From: Aeromonas sobria
GTDB lineage: Bacteria; Pseudomonadota; Gammaproteobacteria; Enterobacterales; Aeromonadaceae
Assembly: GCF_000820145.1 (NCBI RefSeq)
Contig: NZ_CDBW01000006.1
Coordinates: forward strand, 62,001 to 126,000
Length of the DNA: 64,000 nt
Reading direction: 5' to 3'
Part shown: one piece after another, positions 31,300 to 40,650 of the stretch
How the letters are laid out: each line of letters starts with the position of its first letter
How positions within the stretch are numbered: position 1 is the stretch's first letter
Notes under the pieces: generated by a model
The model's database searches: none
Seen by the model: only the letters and a program-made list of their open reading frames with translations
What the model was told of the DNA's origin: nothing
Position numbers and translations under genes: made by a program

Positions 31300-32052
31300 A
31301 TGAAAATAAGCTGGTTGCTGGCGGGGAGCCTTTTTTGCCACGGGCTCTGGGCGCAGGAGCTGACTCTGACCACGGGAGAGTATCCGCCTTACTGCTCCGA
31401 GACACTGAAATATCAGGGGCTTATCCCCCATGTGGTGAGCGAGGCGTTCAAGAGTGAAGGGGTGAGCGTCAAGTTCCAGTTTCTGCCCTGGAAGCGGGCC
31501 TTTCGCTTGTCGGAGGAGGGGGTGGTGGATGGCACAGTCCACTGGTATGAGTCGAGCGAGCGGCGCAAAACCCATCTCTACAGCGATCCCATCCTGAGCG
31601 AAACCTACGTCTGGTTCTATCTCAAGTCAGATCCGCTTGAATGGAAAGGCTATCGGGATCTGGCGGATCGCAAGCTGGCTGCGGTCAGTGGCTATACCTA
31701 CAATGCAGATTTTTTTGCAGCCATCACGCAGGTGCCACTACAAGTACAGTTCGTCACCCGGCTGCGGCAGAGCTTCGATCTGCTGCTCTCCGGTCGCGCC
31801 GACCTGACGCTTGAGAACATCGATGTCGGCTATTACTCCCTGCGTCAGTTCTACCCGGCCAGCACGGTCGATCTCTTCACAACCCATTCAAAACCGGTGA
31901 TGAAAGTCGAAGGTCACCTGCTGATCAGCCGCAAGCGTGCCAACGCTGACGAGCTGATCAAAACCTTCAATCGGGGGCTCGCCAAACTGAAAGCCAGCGG
32001 TCAGCTGGATAAGATGTTACTTGAGTCACGTTCTGGTCTCTATGAACCATAA
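31300..32052 (+). CDS. periplasmic solute-binding protein, family 3
   Basis: A 250-aa secreted protein with signal peptide MKISWLLAGSLFCHGLWAQ (cleavage near residue 18). The SBP_bac_3 fold is indicated by LTTGEYPPYCSETLKYQGLIPHVV, FLPWKRAFRLSEEG, VDGTVHWY and LLSGRADLTLEN. It shares the PW-R-A-RL pattern with the solute-binding protein at 17.3 kb, so the two are paralogues. No transport genes adjoin. Divergent from the MOSC fusion gene. The 175 bp after it contain no clear gene. Confidence 0.75.
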   Translation: MKISWLLAGSLFCHGLWAQELTLTTGEYPPYCSETLKYQGLIPHVVSEAFKSEGVSVKFQFLPWKRAFRLSEEGVVDGTVHWYESSERRKTHLYSDPILSETYVWFYLKSDPLEWKGYRDLADRKLAAVSGYTYNADFFAAITQVPLQVQFVTRLRQSFDLLLSGRADLTLENIDVGYYSLRQFYPASTVDLFTTHSKPVMKVEGHLLISRKRANADELIKTFNRGLAKLKASGQLDKMLLESRSGLYEP

Positions 32053-32228
32053 AGTGCAACATTTTTTGATCCTGATTCGCTAATCAGTACAAAAAAGCCG
32101 CCACTATCGACTTAGTTCCCAGTTTCTAACGCTTTCGCTTCTTCCCTCTCTGGCCACCGTCCGCTTCGGCGACACGGTATCAAGCGCTATCGGAGTGGGC
32201 CTGTTACCCAACAAGAAGAAAGCAATGT

Positions 32229-33875
32229 ATGAGCAAACAACTGGACATGACCCCACAGCCGGATCTCTCCCTGAAAACGGGAACAGGCCCGGTGCGTACC
32301 CGGCTGCCCGTTTGGCGGCCGGCCCTGCCACCCTGCAATCACGCCTGCCCGGCTGGAGAAAATATCCAGGCCTGGCTCTCTTTGGCGCAGGCCGGTCGCT
32401 TTGAGGCGGCGTGGCAGACCCTGATCGAAGAGAACCCCTTGCCCGCCATTCATGGCCGGGTCTGCTATCACCCCTGCGAGAGTGCCTGCAATCGCGGTCA
32501 GGTGGATGAATCCGTCTCCATCCACGCCATCGAGCGTTTCCTCGGTGACGAGGCGCTGGCCCGTGGCTGGCAGCCAGCGCCACCTGCCCCTGCCAGCGGC
32601 AAGAAGGTGCTGGTGATTGGTGCCGGGCCCTCCGGCCTCTCCTGCGCCTGGCACCTCAACCGGCTCGGCCATCAGGTGGAGATCCGCGAAGCGGGGCCGC
32701 TGGCGGGCGGCATGCTGCGCTTTGGTATTCCCGCTTACCGCTTGCCCCGCGATGTGCTGGATCGGGAGGTGGCCCGCATCGTGGCCGCTGGTGTGACCCT
32801 GACCCTCAACCACAAGGTGGCGGATGTGCTGCGCGAGCGCGACGAGGGGGGCTTCGACGCCGTCTTTATGGCCATCGGCGCCCATCTGGCCAAGCGGGTC
32901 GATATTCCGGCGCGGGAAGCGGGCAAGATCCTCGATGCGGTGAGCTTCCTCGAACAGGCCAGTCTGGCCGAGGAGCAGGGCTTGCCGCCCCCCAAACTGG
33001 GGCGGCGGGTGGCCATCTACGGCGGCGGCAACACCGCCATGGATGCGGCTCGCACCGCCCGTCGCCTCGGTGTGGAAGAGGCGATGATCATCTACCGCCG
33101 CGACCGGGACCATATGCCTGCCCACGCTTTTGAAGCCCTTGAAGCCGAGGAGGAGGGGATCAAGATCAACTGGCTGCGCAGCATCCGCCAGCTCGACAAC
33201 ACCCGCATCGAAGTGGAGGTGATGGCGCTGGATGCCGAGGGCAAGCCGGTGCCCACCGGCAAGTTTGAAACCCTCGAAGCAGACTCCCTTATTCTGGCGC
33301 TCGGTCAGGAGGTAGACCTCTCGGTGCTGGAGAGCATTCCCGGCGTGCGGGTCAACAAGGAGGGGGTGGTGCAGGTGGCGGGCAACCTGATGACCGATGT
33401 CGCCGGGCTGTTTGCCGGCGGGGATATGGTGCCTTCCGAGCGCACCGTCACCATCGCTACCGGCCACGGCAAGAAGGCGGCGCGCCATATGGATGCCTGG
33501 CTGCGCGGTCGCCACTATCAGAAGATGGTCTCCTACCCGCTGGTGGGGCCGGAGCAGTTGCAACTCTGGTTCCAGACCCACGCGCCAGCCAGCAGTCAGC
33601 CGGTCAAACCGGCGTGGGCGCGGGACGATTTTGGCGAGATCATCGGCGGGCTGGATGAGGTGGCCGCCCGTTACGAGGCGGCGCGCTGCTACTCCTGCGG
33701 CAACTGCTTCGAGTGCGACGGCTGCTATGGCAGTTGCCCCGAGCAGGCCATCGCCAAGCTGGGGCCGGGCAAGGGCTATCAGGTAGATGCGGCGCGCTGC
33801 ACCGGCTGCGGTGCCTGTCACGATCAATGCCCTTGTCACGCCATCCTGCTGCGCCAACCGGAGGAGTCCCAATGA
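32229..33875 (+). CDS. GltD-like NAD(P)-linked flavoprotein with ferredoxin domain
   Basis: A 548-aa iron-sulfur flavoprotein of the glutamate-synthase small-subunit family. An N-terminal cluster domain has Cys36, 40, 79, 83 and 87. An FAD motif GAGPSG lies at 131-136 and an NAD(P) motif YGGGNTAMDAARTARRLG about 100 residues from the middle. The C-terminus carries two [4Fe-4S] ferredoxin motifs (CYSCGNCFECDGCYGSC and CTGCGACHDQCPC). Its stop overlaps the nifJ start (ATGA), so it very likely passes electrons between NifJ (reduced ferredoxin level) and NAD(P). It is not glutamate synthase itself, since no large subunit is present. Confidence 0.85.
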   Translation: MSKQLDMTPQPDLSLKTGTGPVRTRLPVWRPALPPCNHACPAGENIQAWLSLAQAGRFEAAWQTLIEENPLPAIHGRVCYHPCESACNRGQVDESVSIHAIERFLGDEALARGWQPAPPAPASGKKVLVIGAGPSGLSCAWHLNRLGHQVEIREAGPLAGGMLRFGIPAYRLPRDVLDREVARIVAAGVTLTLNHKVADVLRERDEGGFDAVFMAIGAHLAKRVDIPAREAGKILDAVSFLEQASLAEEQGLPPPKLGRRVAIYGGGNTAMDAARTARRLGVEEAMIIYRRDRDHMPAHAFEALEAEEEGIKINWLRSIRQLDNTRIEVEVMALDAEGKPVPTGKFETLEADSLILALGQEVDLSVLESIPGVRVNKEGVVQVAGNLMTDVAGLFAGGDMVPSERTVTIATGHGKKAARHMDAWLRGRHYQKMVSYPLVGPEQLQLWFQTHAPASSQPVKPAWARDDFGEIIGGLDEVAARYEAARCYSCGNCFECDGCYGSCPEQAIAKLGPGKGYQVDAARCTGCGACHDQCPCHAILLRQPEESQ

Positions 33876-36800
33876 AACATGAACTGATCATGGTTGATGG
33901 CAACGAAGCCGCGGCCCGGGTGGCGTACCAGCTGAGTGAAGTGTGTGCCATCTACCCCATCACCCCGAGCTCGACCATGGCCGAGCTGGCCGATGCCTGG
34001 GCGGATGAGAAACAGACCAACCTCTGGGGCAACATCCCCACAGTGGTGGAGATGCAGAGTGAAGGGGGGGCGGCCGGTACGGTACACGGTGCCCTGCAGG
34101 CGGGGGCGCTCGCCACCACCTTCACCGCCAGTCAGGGGCTGATGCTGATGCTGCCCAACATGTACAAGATCGCCGGTGAATTGACCGCGGCGGTGTTCCA
34201 TGTGGCGGCCCGCTCGCTGGCGGCGCAGGGGCTCTCTATCTTTGGCGACCATCAGGACGTGATGGCGGCGCGCAGCACCGGCTTTGCCATGCTCGCCTCC
34301 GGCTCGGTGCAGGAGGCGCAGGATCTGGCGCTGGTCTCCCACAGCGTCACCCTGCAGTGTCGGGTGCCCTTTATCCACTTCTTTGATGGCTTTCGTACCT
34401 CCCACGAGGTGAACAAGATCACCGCCCTGCATCGGGATGAGATCCGGGCGCTGATCGACAACGATTGGGTGCGTGCCCACCGTTCGCGGGCGCTCAACCC
34501 GGATCACCCCGTGATGCGTGGCACGGCCCAGAACCCGGATACCTATTTCCAGTCCCGTGAGAGCGTCAACCCCTTCTACGAGGCGGTGCCAGCACGGGTA
34601 CAGCAGTGCATGGACAACCTCGGCGAGCTGACTGGCCGTCACTACCAGCTGGTGGAGTATCACGGCGCAACCGATGCCACCGATGTCATCGTGCTGATGG
34701 GCTCGGGGGCGGCCACCGCCCGCACTACCGTGGATTGGCTCAACCGGCAGGATCGCAAGACTGGGGTCTTGGTTGTGCGCCTCTATCGCCCCTTCCCGGT
34801 ACAGGCGCTACTCGATGCCCTGCCCGCGAGCGTGCGGCGCATGGCGGTGCTGGATCGCACCAAGGAGCCGGGCGCTGGCGGCGAGCCGCTGCTGCTGGAT
34901 GTGCAGAGCGCGCTGATTGACGGTTTGCAGCGCGGCCTTATCAAGCGGCTGCCGTGGCTCAGTGGCGGCCGTTACGGCCTCTCTTCCAAAGAGTTCACCC
35001 CCGCCATGTGCGCGGCGGTGTTTGAGGAGTTGGCCTGTGATGCGCCGCGTCCGCGCTTTACCGTGGGGATTGTCGATGACGTGTCGGGCCTCAGTCTGGC
35101 CTGGCACCCCATCGGCGATCTGGAGCCTGCCAGCCGGGTGCGAGCGCTCTTCTTCGGCCTCGGTGCCGACGGCACAGTCGGCGCCAACAAGAACAGCATC
35201 AAGATCATCGGCGAGCTGGAGGGCTTCCACGCTCAGGGTTACTTCGTCTACGACTCCAAGAAGTCGGGCTCGCGCACTGTCTCCCACCTGCGCTTTGGCC
35301 CCGAGCCCATCGACGCCCCCTGGCTTATCGAGCAGGCGAGTTTCATCGGCTGCCACCAGTGGAGCTTCACCGAATCGGTGGACCTGCTGGAGCACGCCGC
35401 CGAAGGGGCGACCCTGCTGCTCAATGCCCCCTATGAGGCTGACAAGGTGTGGGGTCAGCTGCCTGAGCGGCTGCGAGCCCGCATCCGCGCCCTCAATATC
35501 CAGCTCTACTGCATCGATGGGGATCGGGTGGCCGAGCAAAACGGCATGGGCAATCGCATCAACACCATTATGCAGACCTGCTTCTTCGCGCTGGCCGGGG
35601 TGTTGCCACGGGATGAGGCGATCGCGCTGATCAAGGAGAGCATCGAGAAGAGTTATGCCCGCAAAGGGCCCGAGGTGGTCGAGCGCAACTTCGCGGCGGT
35701 GGACGATACCCTGGCTCACCTCTGCAAGGTGGTGATCCCGGCCGGTGACGAGCAGATCAGCGACTATCCGCTGCCACTGGCGCCGGGTGGCAGCGAGTTT
35801 GTCCAGCGGGTCACCGGCGAGATGCTGGCAGGGCGCGGCGATCTGATCCCTGTCTCCATGCTGCCGGTGGATGGCACTTACCCCACCGCCACTAGCCGCT
35901 TCGAGAAGCGCGATATCGCCCGCGAGATCCCGATCTGGCACTCCGATATCTGCATTCAGTGCGGCAACTGCGTCTTTGTCTGCCCCCACGCGGCGTTGCG
36001 GGCCAAGTTCTACCATCAGGACTGGCTGGCGACCGCCCCCGAAGCGGCGCAGTCGGTGCCCGTCACCGCCAAGGGCTTCCCCGACAGCCGCTACACCTTG
36101 CAGCTCTATCCGGAGGATTGCACCGGTTGCGGCCAGTGCGTGCAGGCCTGTCCGGTGCGAGCCGGGGCTGATGAGGAACATGAAGGCACGCGCGCCATCA
36201 CCATGCTGGACAAGGCGCCCCATCTGGCCGGTCAGAAGCAGGCGCTGCGCTGGTTCGAGAGCCTGCCGTGGCCTGCCCGCGAGCGGGTGGACTTCTCCAC
36301 GGTGCGCGGTGCCCAGTTCCTCGAACCCCTGTTCGAGTTCTCCGGTGCTTGCGCCGGTTGTGGCGAGACACCTTATCTCAAGCTGCTGACCCAGCTGTTT
36401 GGCGATCGCATGCTGGTGGCCAACGCCACCGGTTGCTCTTCCATCTATGGCGGCAACCTGCCGACCACCCCGTGGGCCAAGAATGGCGAAGGGAAGGGGC
36501 CGGCCTGGTCGAACTCCCTGTTTGAGGACAACGCCGAGTTTGGCTTTGGTTTTCGTCTCACCGCCGATCAGCACCACGGTCAGGCGGTGGCAGCCCTCGA
36601 AGCGATGAAGGGGGAGCTGGGCGCCGAGCTGGTCGATACCCTGATTAGCGCCCCGCAGCGGCTGGAGTCGGAGATCCGCGCCCAGCGCACCCGGGTGGCG
36701 CAAGTGCGCGAGCGGCTGGAGGAGGTGAAATCCGGCAAGGCCCGTGAGCTGCTCTCCTTGATTGATCAGCTGGTGCGCCGCTCGGTCTGGATCGTCGGCG

Positions 36801-37447
36801 GCGATGGCTGGGCCTATGACATCGGCTCGGCGGGGCTCGATCATGTGCTCGCCTCCGGGCGCGATGTGAACGTGCTGGTGATGGATACCGAGGTCTACTC
36901 CAACACCGGCGGCCAGATGTCGAAATCGACGCCGCTCGGTGCCGTCGCCAAGTTCGCGGCGGGGGGCAAGACGCTGGCCAAGAAGGATGTGGCGTTGCAA
37001 GCCATCTCCTACGGCAACGTCTATGTTGCCCGCATCGCCTTTGGTGCCAATCCGCAGCAGGCGCTGCAAGCCTTGCGTGAGGCCGAAGCCTATCCGGGCC
37101 CGTCGCTGATCATCGCCTACAGCCACTGTATCGCTCATGGCATCGATATGGAGTTTGGCCTGACCCAGCAAAAACGCGCGGTGGCCTCCGGTCACTGGCC
37201 GCTGATGCGCTACAACCCGGTACTGCGCAGTGCGGGACAGAACCCCTTTAGCCTCGACAGCCTGCGCCCCTCCATCCCCCTTGCTGAATATCGGCAGGAG
37301 GAGACCCGTTATCGGGTGCTGGCCCAGAGCCATCCGGAGGAGGCCGAGCGGCTGATGCAGGTGGCGCAAAAAGTGGCGTGGCAGAAGTGGGCCACCTACG
37401 AGGAGATGGCCACCCGCGAGGCCAGCCATTTCCATCCGCCGGTATGA
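33872..37447 (+). CDS. nifJ: pyruvate:ferredoxin (flavodoxin) oxidoreductase NifJ
   Basis: A 1191-aa single-chain PFOR, normal for the family. It oxidises pyruvate with CoA to acetyl-CoA and CO2, reducing ferredoxin or flavodoxin. The pyruvate-binding domain I has YPITPSSTMAE, and EGGAAGTVHGALQAGALATTFTASQGL follows. Two [4Fe-4S] motifs lie near residues 693 (CIQCGNC) and 750 (CTGCGQC). The TPP domain has CAGCGETPY, NATGCSSIYGG, GGDGWAYDIG and a conserved late Cys in YSHCIAHG. Translationally coupled to the flavoprotein gene. A terminator follows. Confidence 0.95.
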   Translation: MKHELIMVDGNEAAARVAYQLSEVCAIYPITPSSTMAELADAWADEKQTNLWGNIPTVVEMQSEGGAAGTVHGALQAGALATTFTASQGLMLMLPNMYKIAGELTAAVFHVAARSLAAQGLSIFGDHQDVMAARSTGFAMLASGSVQEAQDLALVSHSVTLQCRVPFIHFFDGFRTSHEVNKITALHRDEIRALIDNDWVRAHRSRALNPDHPVMRGTAQNPDTYFQSRESVNPFYEAVPARVQQCMDNLGELTGRHYQLVEYHGATDATDVIVLMGSGAATARTTVDWLNRQDRKTGVLVVRLYRPFPVQALLDALPASVRRMAVLDRTKEPGAGGEPLLLDVQSALIDGLQRGLIKRLPWLSGGRYGLSSKEFTPAMCAAVFEELACDAPRPRFTVGIVDDVSGLSLAWHPIGDLEPASRVRALFFGLGADGTVGANKNSIKIIGELEGFHAQGYFVYDSKKSGSRTVSHLRFGPEPIDAPWLIEQASFIGCHQWSFTESVDLLEHAAEGATLLLNAPYEADKVWGQLPERLRARIRALNIQLYCIDGDRVAEQNGMGNRINTIMQTCFFALAGVLPRDEAIALIKESIEKSYARKGPEVVERNFAAVDDTLAHLCKVVIPAGDEQISDYPLPLAPGGSEFVQRVTGEMLAGRGDLIPVSMLPVDGTYPTATSRFEKRDIAREIPIWHSDICIQCGNCVFVCPHAALRAKFYHQDWLATAPEAAQSVPVTAKGFPDSRYTLQLYPEDCTGCGQCVQACPVRAGADEEHEGTRAITMLDKAPHLAGQKQALRWFESLPWPARERVDFSTVRGAQFLEPLFEFSGACAGCGETPYLKLLTQLFGDRMLVANATGCSSIYGGNLPTTPWAKNGEGKGPAWSNSLFEDNAEFGFGFRLTADQHHGQAVAALEAMKGELGAELVDTLISAPQRLESEIRAQRTRVAQVRERLEEVKSGKARELLSLIDQLVRRSVWIVGGDGWAYDIGSAGLDHVLASGRDVNVLVMDTEVYSNTGGQMSKSTPLGAVAKFAAGGKTLAKKDVALQAISYGNVYVARIAFGANPQQALQALREAEAYPGPSLIIAYSHCIAHGIDMEFGLTQQKRAVASGHWPLMRYNPVLRSAGQNPFSLDSLRPSIPLAEYRQEETRYRVLAQSHPEEAERLMQVAQKVAWQKWATYEEMATREASHFHPPV

Positions 37448-37473
37448 GGATGGGGTGAGTGAAATATAACCAG

Positions 37474-37495
37474 GCGGGCCAATGGCCCGCTTTTT
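37474..37495 (+). terminator. Rho-independent terminator of nifJ
   Basis: GCGGGCC-AAT-GGCCCGC followed by TTTTT, 27 bp past the stop. Confidence 0.9.
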
Positions 37496-37499
37496 ATAT

Positions 37500-37889
37500 G
37501 AGGAAAACATTGGAGTGTTTATTGGCTCTATATGACAGCGCACAGGAGCGATATGGTTAGTAATGTATTAAAACCAGAAAATAGTATTATGAATCAGGTG
37601 ACAATAGGAAAAACATGGTAGAAAAAACGCACTATCATATGAATACTTTTCCAAAATGAATGTTTAAATACGCATGATATTTGTATTTTCAATGAAAGCA
37701 TGTAAATGTCTCGTGAGTTTCATAGCATGGTTAATCAATGTTATGATTACCAAGGGATATTTGGGGCTTCTTTTTGATATGCTTTTTGGTAAAAAGAATA
37801 TAAATTCTGCGAAAGTGGTTTGTTAGCGAATTACAGCTATCAGTAGAGTTTAATTGTGGTGGTGATGTATGTCTTTAGTTAAATAATTC
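37500..37889. other. AT-rich non-coding left part of inserted island
   Basis: Base composition drops sharply here compared with the GC-rich neighbours and stays low to about 38,960. I see no gene, integrase or tRNA edge. It probably includes the promoter of the following gene; no confident elements can be named. Confidence 0.6.
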
Positions 37890-37901
37890 ATGGAGAAAGC
37901 A

Positions 37902-38837
37902 ATGAAAGATGATATATCAAGTTTTTTTAGTTCTCATAGCCATGAGTTGAAAAGTAAAATGAAACGACTAGATTTTCTAGTGGGTCGTGATCATTGGCTT
38001 TCGGTTGGTAACTATAAAGAGGAGCTTTTGAGATGCCTACTTAAACAGTTGTTACCGAAAAAATATGAAGTAAGCACAGGTTTTATCCTTTCACTTGATG
38101 GTAATGGCAATCAAATAAAGTCCAAGCAACAAGACATAATTATATGGAATTCGAATGATTATGCAGCCATATTTCGGGATGGTGATTTTGTTATAATTCC
38201 TCCTGAAGCATGCAGAGCTTTGATTGAGGTAAAAAGCACTCTGACAAATCAGATGCTTAGAAAGGCTATGTCAGCATCTGATGATGTTATTTACTTTGTT
38301 CAAACTCCATATATTCATAATTTAAATATTGCTAGATTTATATTTGCATATAGTAGTCAGCTAAAGTTCCCCCAGGGTTATTTTGATGCAATATATGATT
38401 TTTATGAAAATGATGTAAGTGAACAGTTATCAATTGAAAAGCGTATTGAATTTACAAAATCTCGCTGGCCTCAAGATAGGTCTGCTCACTTAGCATCTAT
38501 TGACGGAGTTTTTGTGTTAGGTGTTGGAGCAATATTGCGGGAGATTCGATGGTTTCGTGATGACAAGGTGAAATTTATCTTTGACGCACTAGAATTGTCA
38601 GAAGGTGAAGATGACCATGTTTACACTTTTTTTGAACATGTTTTGAATACAGTGATTAGCTCACCTAATAGCACTCCAGAACTCTACTATTCAAAACAGC
38701 CGGGGTTGTTTTCAATGATGCAAAAAATATCATTAAGTCGTCCACCATGTGATGGCAAAATGGTTTATCCATATACAGATGATATCTTATCTGTATATAA
38801 AGACATTGATGCTGACATGTTGTACAAGAAACTATAG
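37902..38837 (+). CDS. DUF6602-like protein with PD-(D/E)XK nuclease-like residues
   Basis: A 311-aa soluble protein with low-GC codons unlike every neighbour, so likely acquired horizontally. Residues 38-120 resemble a PD-(D/E)XK nuclease core: YKEELLRCLLKQLLPKKYEVSTG, then QQDIIIW (Asp78), then CRALIEVKS (Glu109, Lys111). That helix-strand order and the D...E-x-K spacing are typical of the fold and of DUF6602 proteins, often found in mobile defence cargo. The C-terminal half (130-311) is unassigned. ATG 37902 is chosen because GGAG (37892-37895) is 6 nt upstream; ATG 37890 is in frame. No partner methylase, ATPase or toxin is nearby. Function unproven. Confidence 0.65.
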   Translation: MKDDISSFFSSHSHELKSKMKRLDFLVGRDHWLSVGNYKEELLRCLLKQLLPKKYEVSTGFILSLDGNGNQIKSKQQDIIIWNSNDYAAIFRDGDFVIIPPEACRALIEVKSTLTNQMLRKAMSASDDVIYFVQTPYIHNLNIARFIFAYSSQLKFPQGYFDAIYDFYENDVSEQLSIEKRIEFTKSRWPQDRSAHLASIDGVFVLGVGAILREIRWFRDDKVKFIFDALELSEGEDDHVYTFFEHVLNTVISSPNSTPELYYSKQPGLFSMMQKISLSRPPCDGKMVYPYTDDILSVYKDIDADMLYKKL

Positions 38838-39036
38838 TCATAACTAATGATTACAAAACAAACTGCCGGCCTGTGACATTTTGAAATGAAAAAAGTATGC
38901 TTTTTGATAAAACGTTACGAACAGGAAATAGCTACAGTTACCTTGGTGACATTTATTTATCATAAGATCAAGGCTTCCTTTTCTTTCCAAGGCAGGTAAG
39001 CTGCGGGGCAAATAGCGTCAAGCAGGAGAAGGGACG
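38838..39036. other. AT-rich right edge of island
   Basis: Non-coding. A weak AAAAAG-TATG-CTTTTT hairpin near 38,890-38,906 could end the DUF6602-like transcript. Composition returns to the GC-rich norm near 38,970. No direct repeats marking ends are obvious to me. Confidence 0.35.
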
Positions 39037-39855
39037 ATGACAGAGCAACATATCGCCGGGACGATCGGCATTCTGGGAGCGGGGTGGCTGGGGCTGCCGC
39101 TGGCGCGGGCCCTGTTGGCGGCAGGTAAGCAGGTAGCAGTCACGGTCAGCAGCGCCGAGAAGGCGGCCCGACTGCAAGGGGAGGGGATCGCTGCCCATCC
39201 GCTGACGATTTCTGCCCATATGTCGGATGCGTGGCCCATCCCCTGCGAGAGTCTGGTGGTCTGCGTACCGCCCAGCAAGACCGATGACTATCCGCAGGCG
39301 GTGGCAAGGGCCTGCGCGTTGGCCAAAGCGAATGGCACCCGGCGGGTGCTGTTTGTCAGCGCCACCTCGGTATGGGGCGCGGGGCAGCAGGAGGGTGAAC
39401 AGCCCAAACCCCGCCATGCCCGTGGCGAGCGGATGCTGGCAGCGGAGCAGGCGGTGCTGGCGGCCGGTTTCGAGACGGTGATGATAGTGCGCCCCTCCGG
39501 CCTTTATGGCCCGGATCGCCATCCCGGCCGTTTCCTGGCGGGCAAGACCCTGGATGGCGGTGCCCAGTCGGTCAATCTGGTTCATCTGGACGATGTGGTG
39601 GCGGCTTGTATGTTGCTGCTGGAGCGGGGCAAGGACGGGGATGTCTTCAACCTGAGCGCGCCTGTGCATCCGCGCCGCGAGCAGTTCTACCCCTTTGCGG
39701 CGCGTCAGCAGGGGCTGCCTGTGCCGGTCTTTATCGAGCCTGCCGGTGAATTTCAGCCCATCGACGGTCAGCTGATTTGCCAGCAGATGGGATTCAACTA
39801 TCGCTGGCCCGATCCGGCCCACTGGTTTGCCGAGCTCGCCGCCTCGGGCAATTGA
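39037..39855 (+). CDS. yeeZ: SDR-family NAD-dependent epimerase/reductase, YeeZ-like
   Basis: A 272-aa Rossmann-fold protein resembling E. coli YeeZ (274 aa). The nucleotide-binding GILGAGWLGLPLARAL lies near the N-terminus. LFVSATSVWG, RPSGLYGPDRHPGRFLAGKT and NLVHLDDVVAA match the family. The usual catalytic Tyr-x3-Lys pair is not evident, as in other YeeZ-like members; the reaction is unknown. GAGAAG (39026-39031) precedes the ATG. It is the first normal-GC gene after the AT-rich island. Confidence 0.75.
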   Translation: MTEQHIAGTIGILGAGWLGLPLARALLAAGKQVAVTVSSAEKAARLQGEGIAAHPLTISAHMSDAWPIPCESLVVCVPPSKTDDYPQAVARACALAKANGTRRVLFVSATSVWGAGQQEGEQPKPRHARGERMLAAEQAVLAAGFETVMIVRPSGLYGPDRHPGRFLAGKTLDGGAQSVNLVHLDDVVAACMLLLERGKDGDVFNLSAPVHPRREQFYPFAARQQGLPVPVFIEPAGEFQPIDGQLICQQMGFNYRWPDPAHWFAELAASGN

Positions 39856-39914
39856 GGTTTGCCAAGGGGGTGATCGCCCCCTATCATGCCGCCATCCATG
39901 AGAGAGAGGCGGTA

Positions 39915-40319
39915 ATGATGGTAGATACAAAACGTCACCCCGATGGGGAGTTGTTGCTGAGAACCCTGGCAATGCCAGCCGATACCAACCCCAATGGCGA
40001 CATCTTTGGTGGCTGGATCATGTCCCAGATGGATATAGGTGGGGGCATTATGGCCAAGGAGCTGGCAAAAGGACGTATTTGTACCGTATCCGTCGAAGGC
40101 ATGACCTTTCACAGTCCGGTCAAGGTGGGCGATGTGGTCTGCTGCTACGGCCGCTGCATGAAGATTGGCCGCAGCTCCATGAAGCTCAAGCTGGAGGTGT
40201 GGGTCAAGCCGGTACTGCGGGAAAACGATGCCCAGCGTTACTGTGTGACCGAGGGGATCTTCACCTATGTCGCCATCGACGAACAGGGCAAATCCCGCCC
40301 GGTGCCGGTGAGTGCCTGA
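39915..40319 (+). CDS. yciA: acyl-CoA thioesterase YciA
   Basis: A 134-aa hotdog-fold cytosolic thioesterase that hydrolyses acyl-CoA esters to free acids. The motif LAMPADTNPNGDIFGGWIMSQMD is nearly identical to E. coli YciA and contains the catalytic Asp. VEGMTFHSPVKVGDVVCCYGR is also conserved. ATG 39915 or 39918 is the start; the track frame to 39777 overlaps the previous gene without homology. It ends tail-to-tail with the 74-aa gene. Confidence 0.94.
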   Translation: MMVDTKRHPDGELLLRTLAMPADTNPNGDIFGGWIMSQMDIGGGIMAKELAKGRICTVSVEGMTFHSPVKVGDVVCCYGRCMKIGRSSMKLKLEVWVKPVLRENDAQRYCVTEGIFTYVAIDEQGKSRPVPVSA

Positions 40320-40544
40320 TTAAATCAGCCGGGCATTGATGATGGATATTTCCTGCTCAAGCCCGGTTTTTTGCCGTATCATGCGTTCCAGTATCTCTTC
40401 CGACCCCACGTATTGCAGGGTGTCAAACAGGCAGAGATCGCATTGAGAGTCCCGTCTTATCTGATAGACGGTGGCAAGCTCCACTTGATGACAATTTCCT
40501 TGTTGATCATAAAACGTCACGCAATACCGAAGTTCTCTCGCCAT
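40320..40544 (-). CDS. 74-aa hypothetical protein
   Basis: A compact soluble product beginning MARELRYCVTFYDQQGNCHQ. The first half looks like short beta strands, the second (EEILERMIRQKTGLEQEISI) helical. A good AAGGAA lies 9 nt before the ATG, supporting translation. Its stop abuts the yciA stop with no intervening base. Three Cys residues are present, but no metal motif is convincing. Unrecognised. Confidence 0.6.
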   Translation of the reverse strand: MARELRYCVTFYDQQGNCHQVELATVYQIRRDSQCDLCLFDTLQYVGSEEILERMIRQKTGLEQEISIINARLI

Positions 40545-40650
40545 GGCCAGGTTCCTTCTGGTTGGGTGGAACAGGGACTATCAGCGTAGTCGGCGCGGAT
40601 GACGTTTGTGATGGTCGCAACAAAAAGCAAAGGCGGGCGGTGGTTAGCCA

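Noticed and set aside
34808..37543. 911-aa frame on the minus strand
   Set aside because: It is antisense to nifJ; the composition is Gln/His/Arg-rich as expected for the complement of a GC-rich gene, and NifJ motifs on the other strand are unambiguous.
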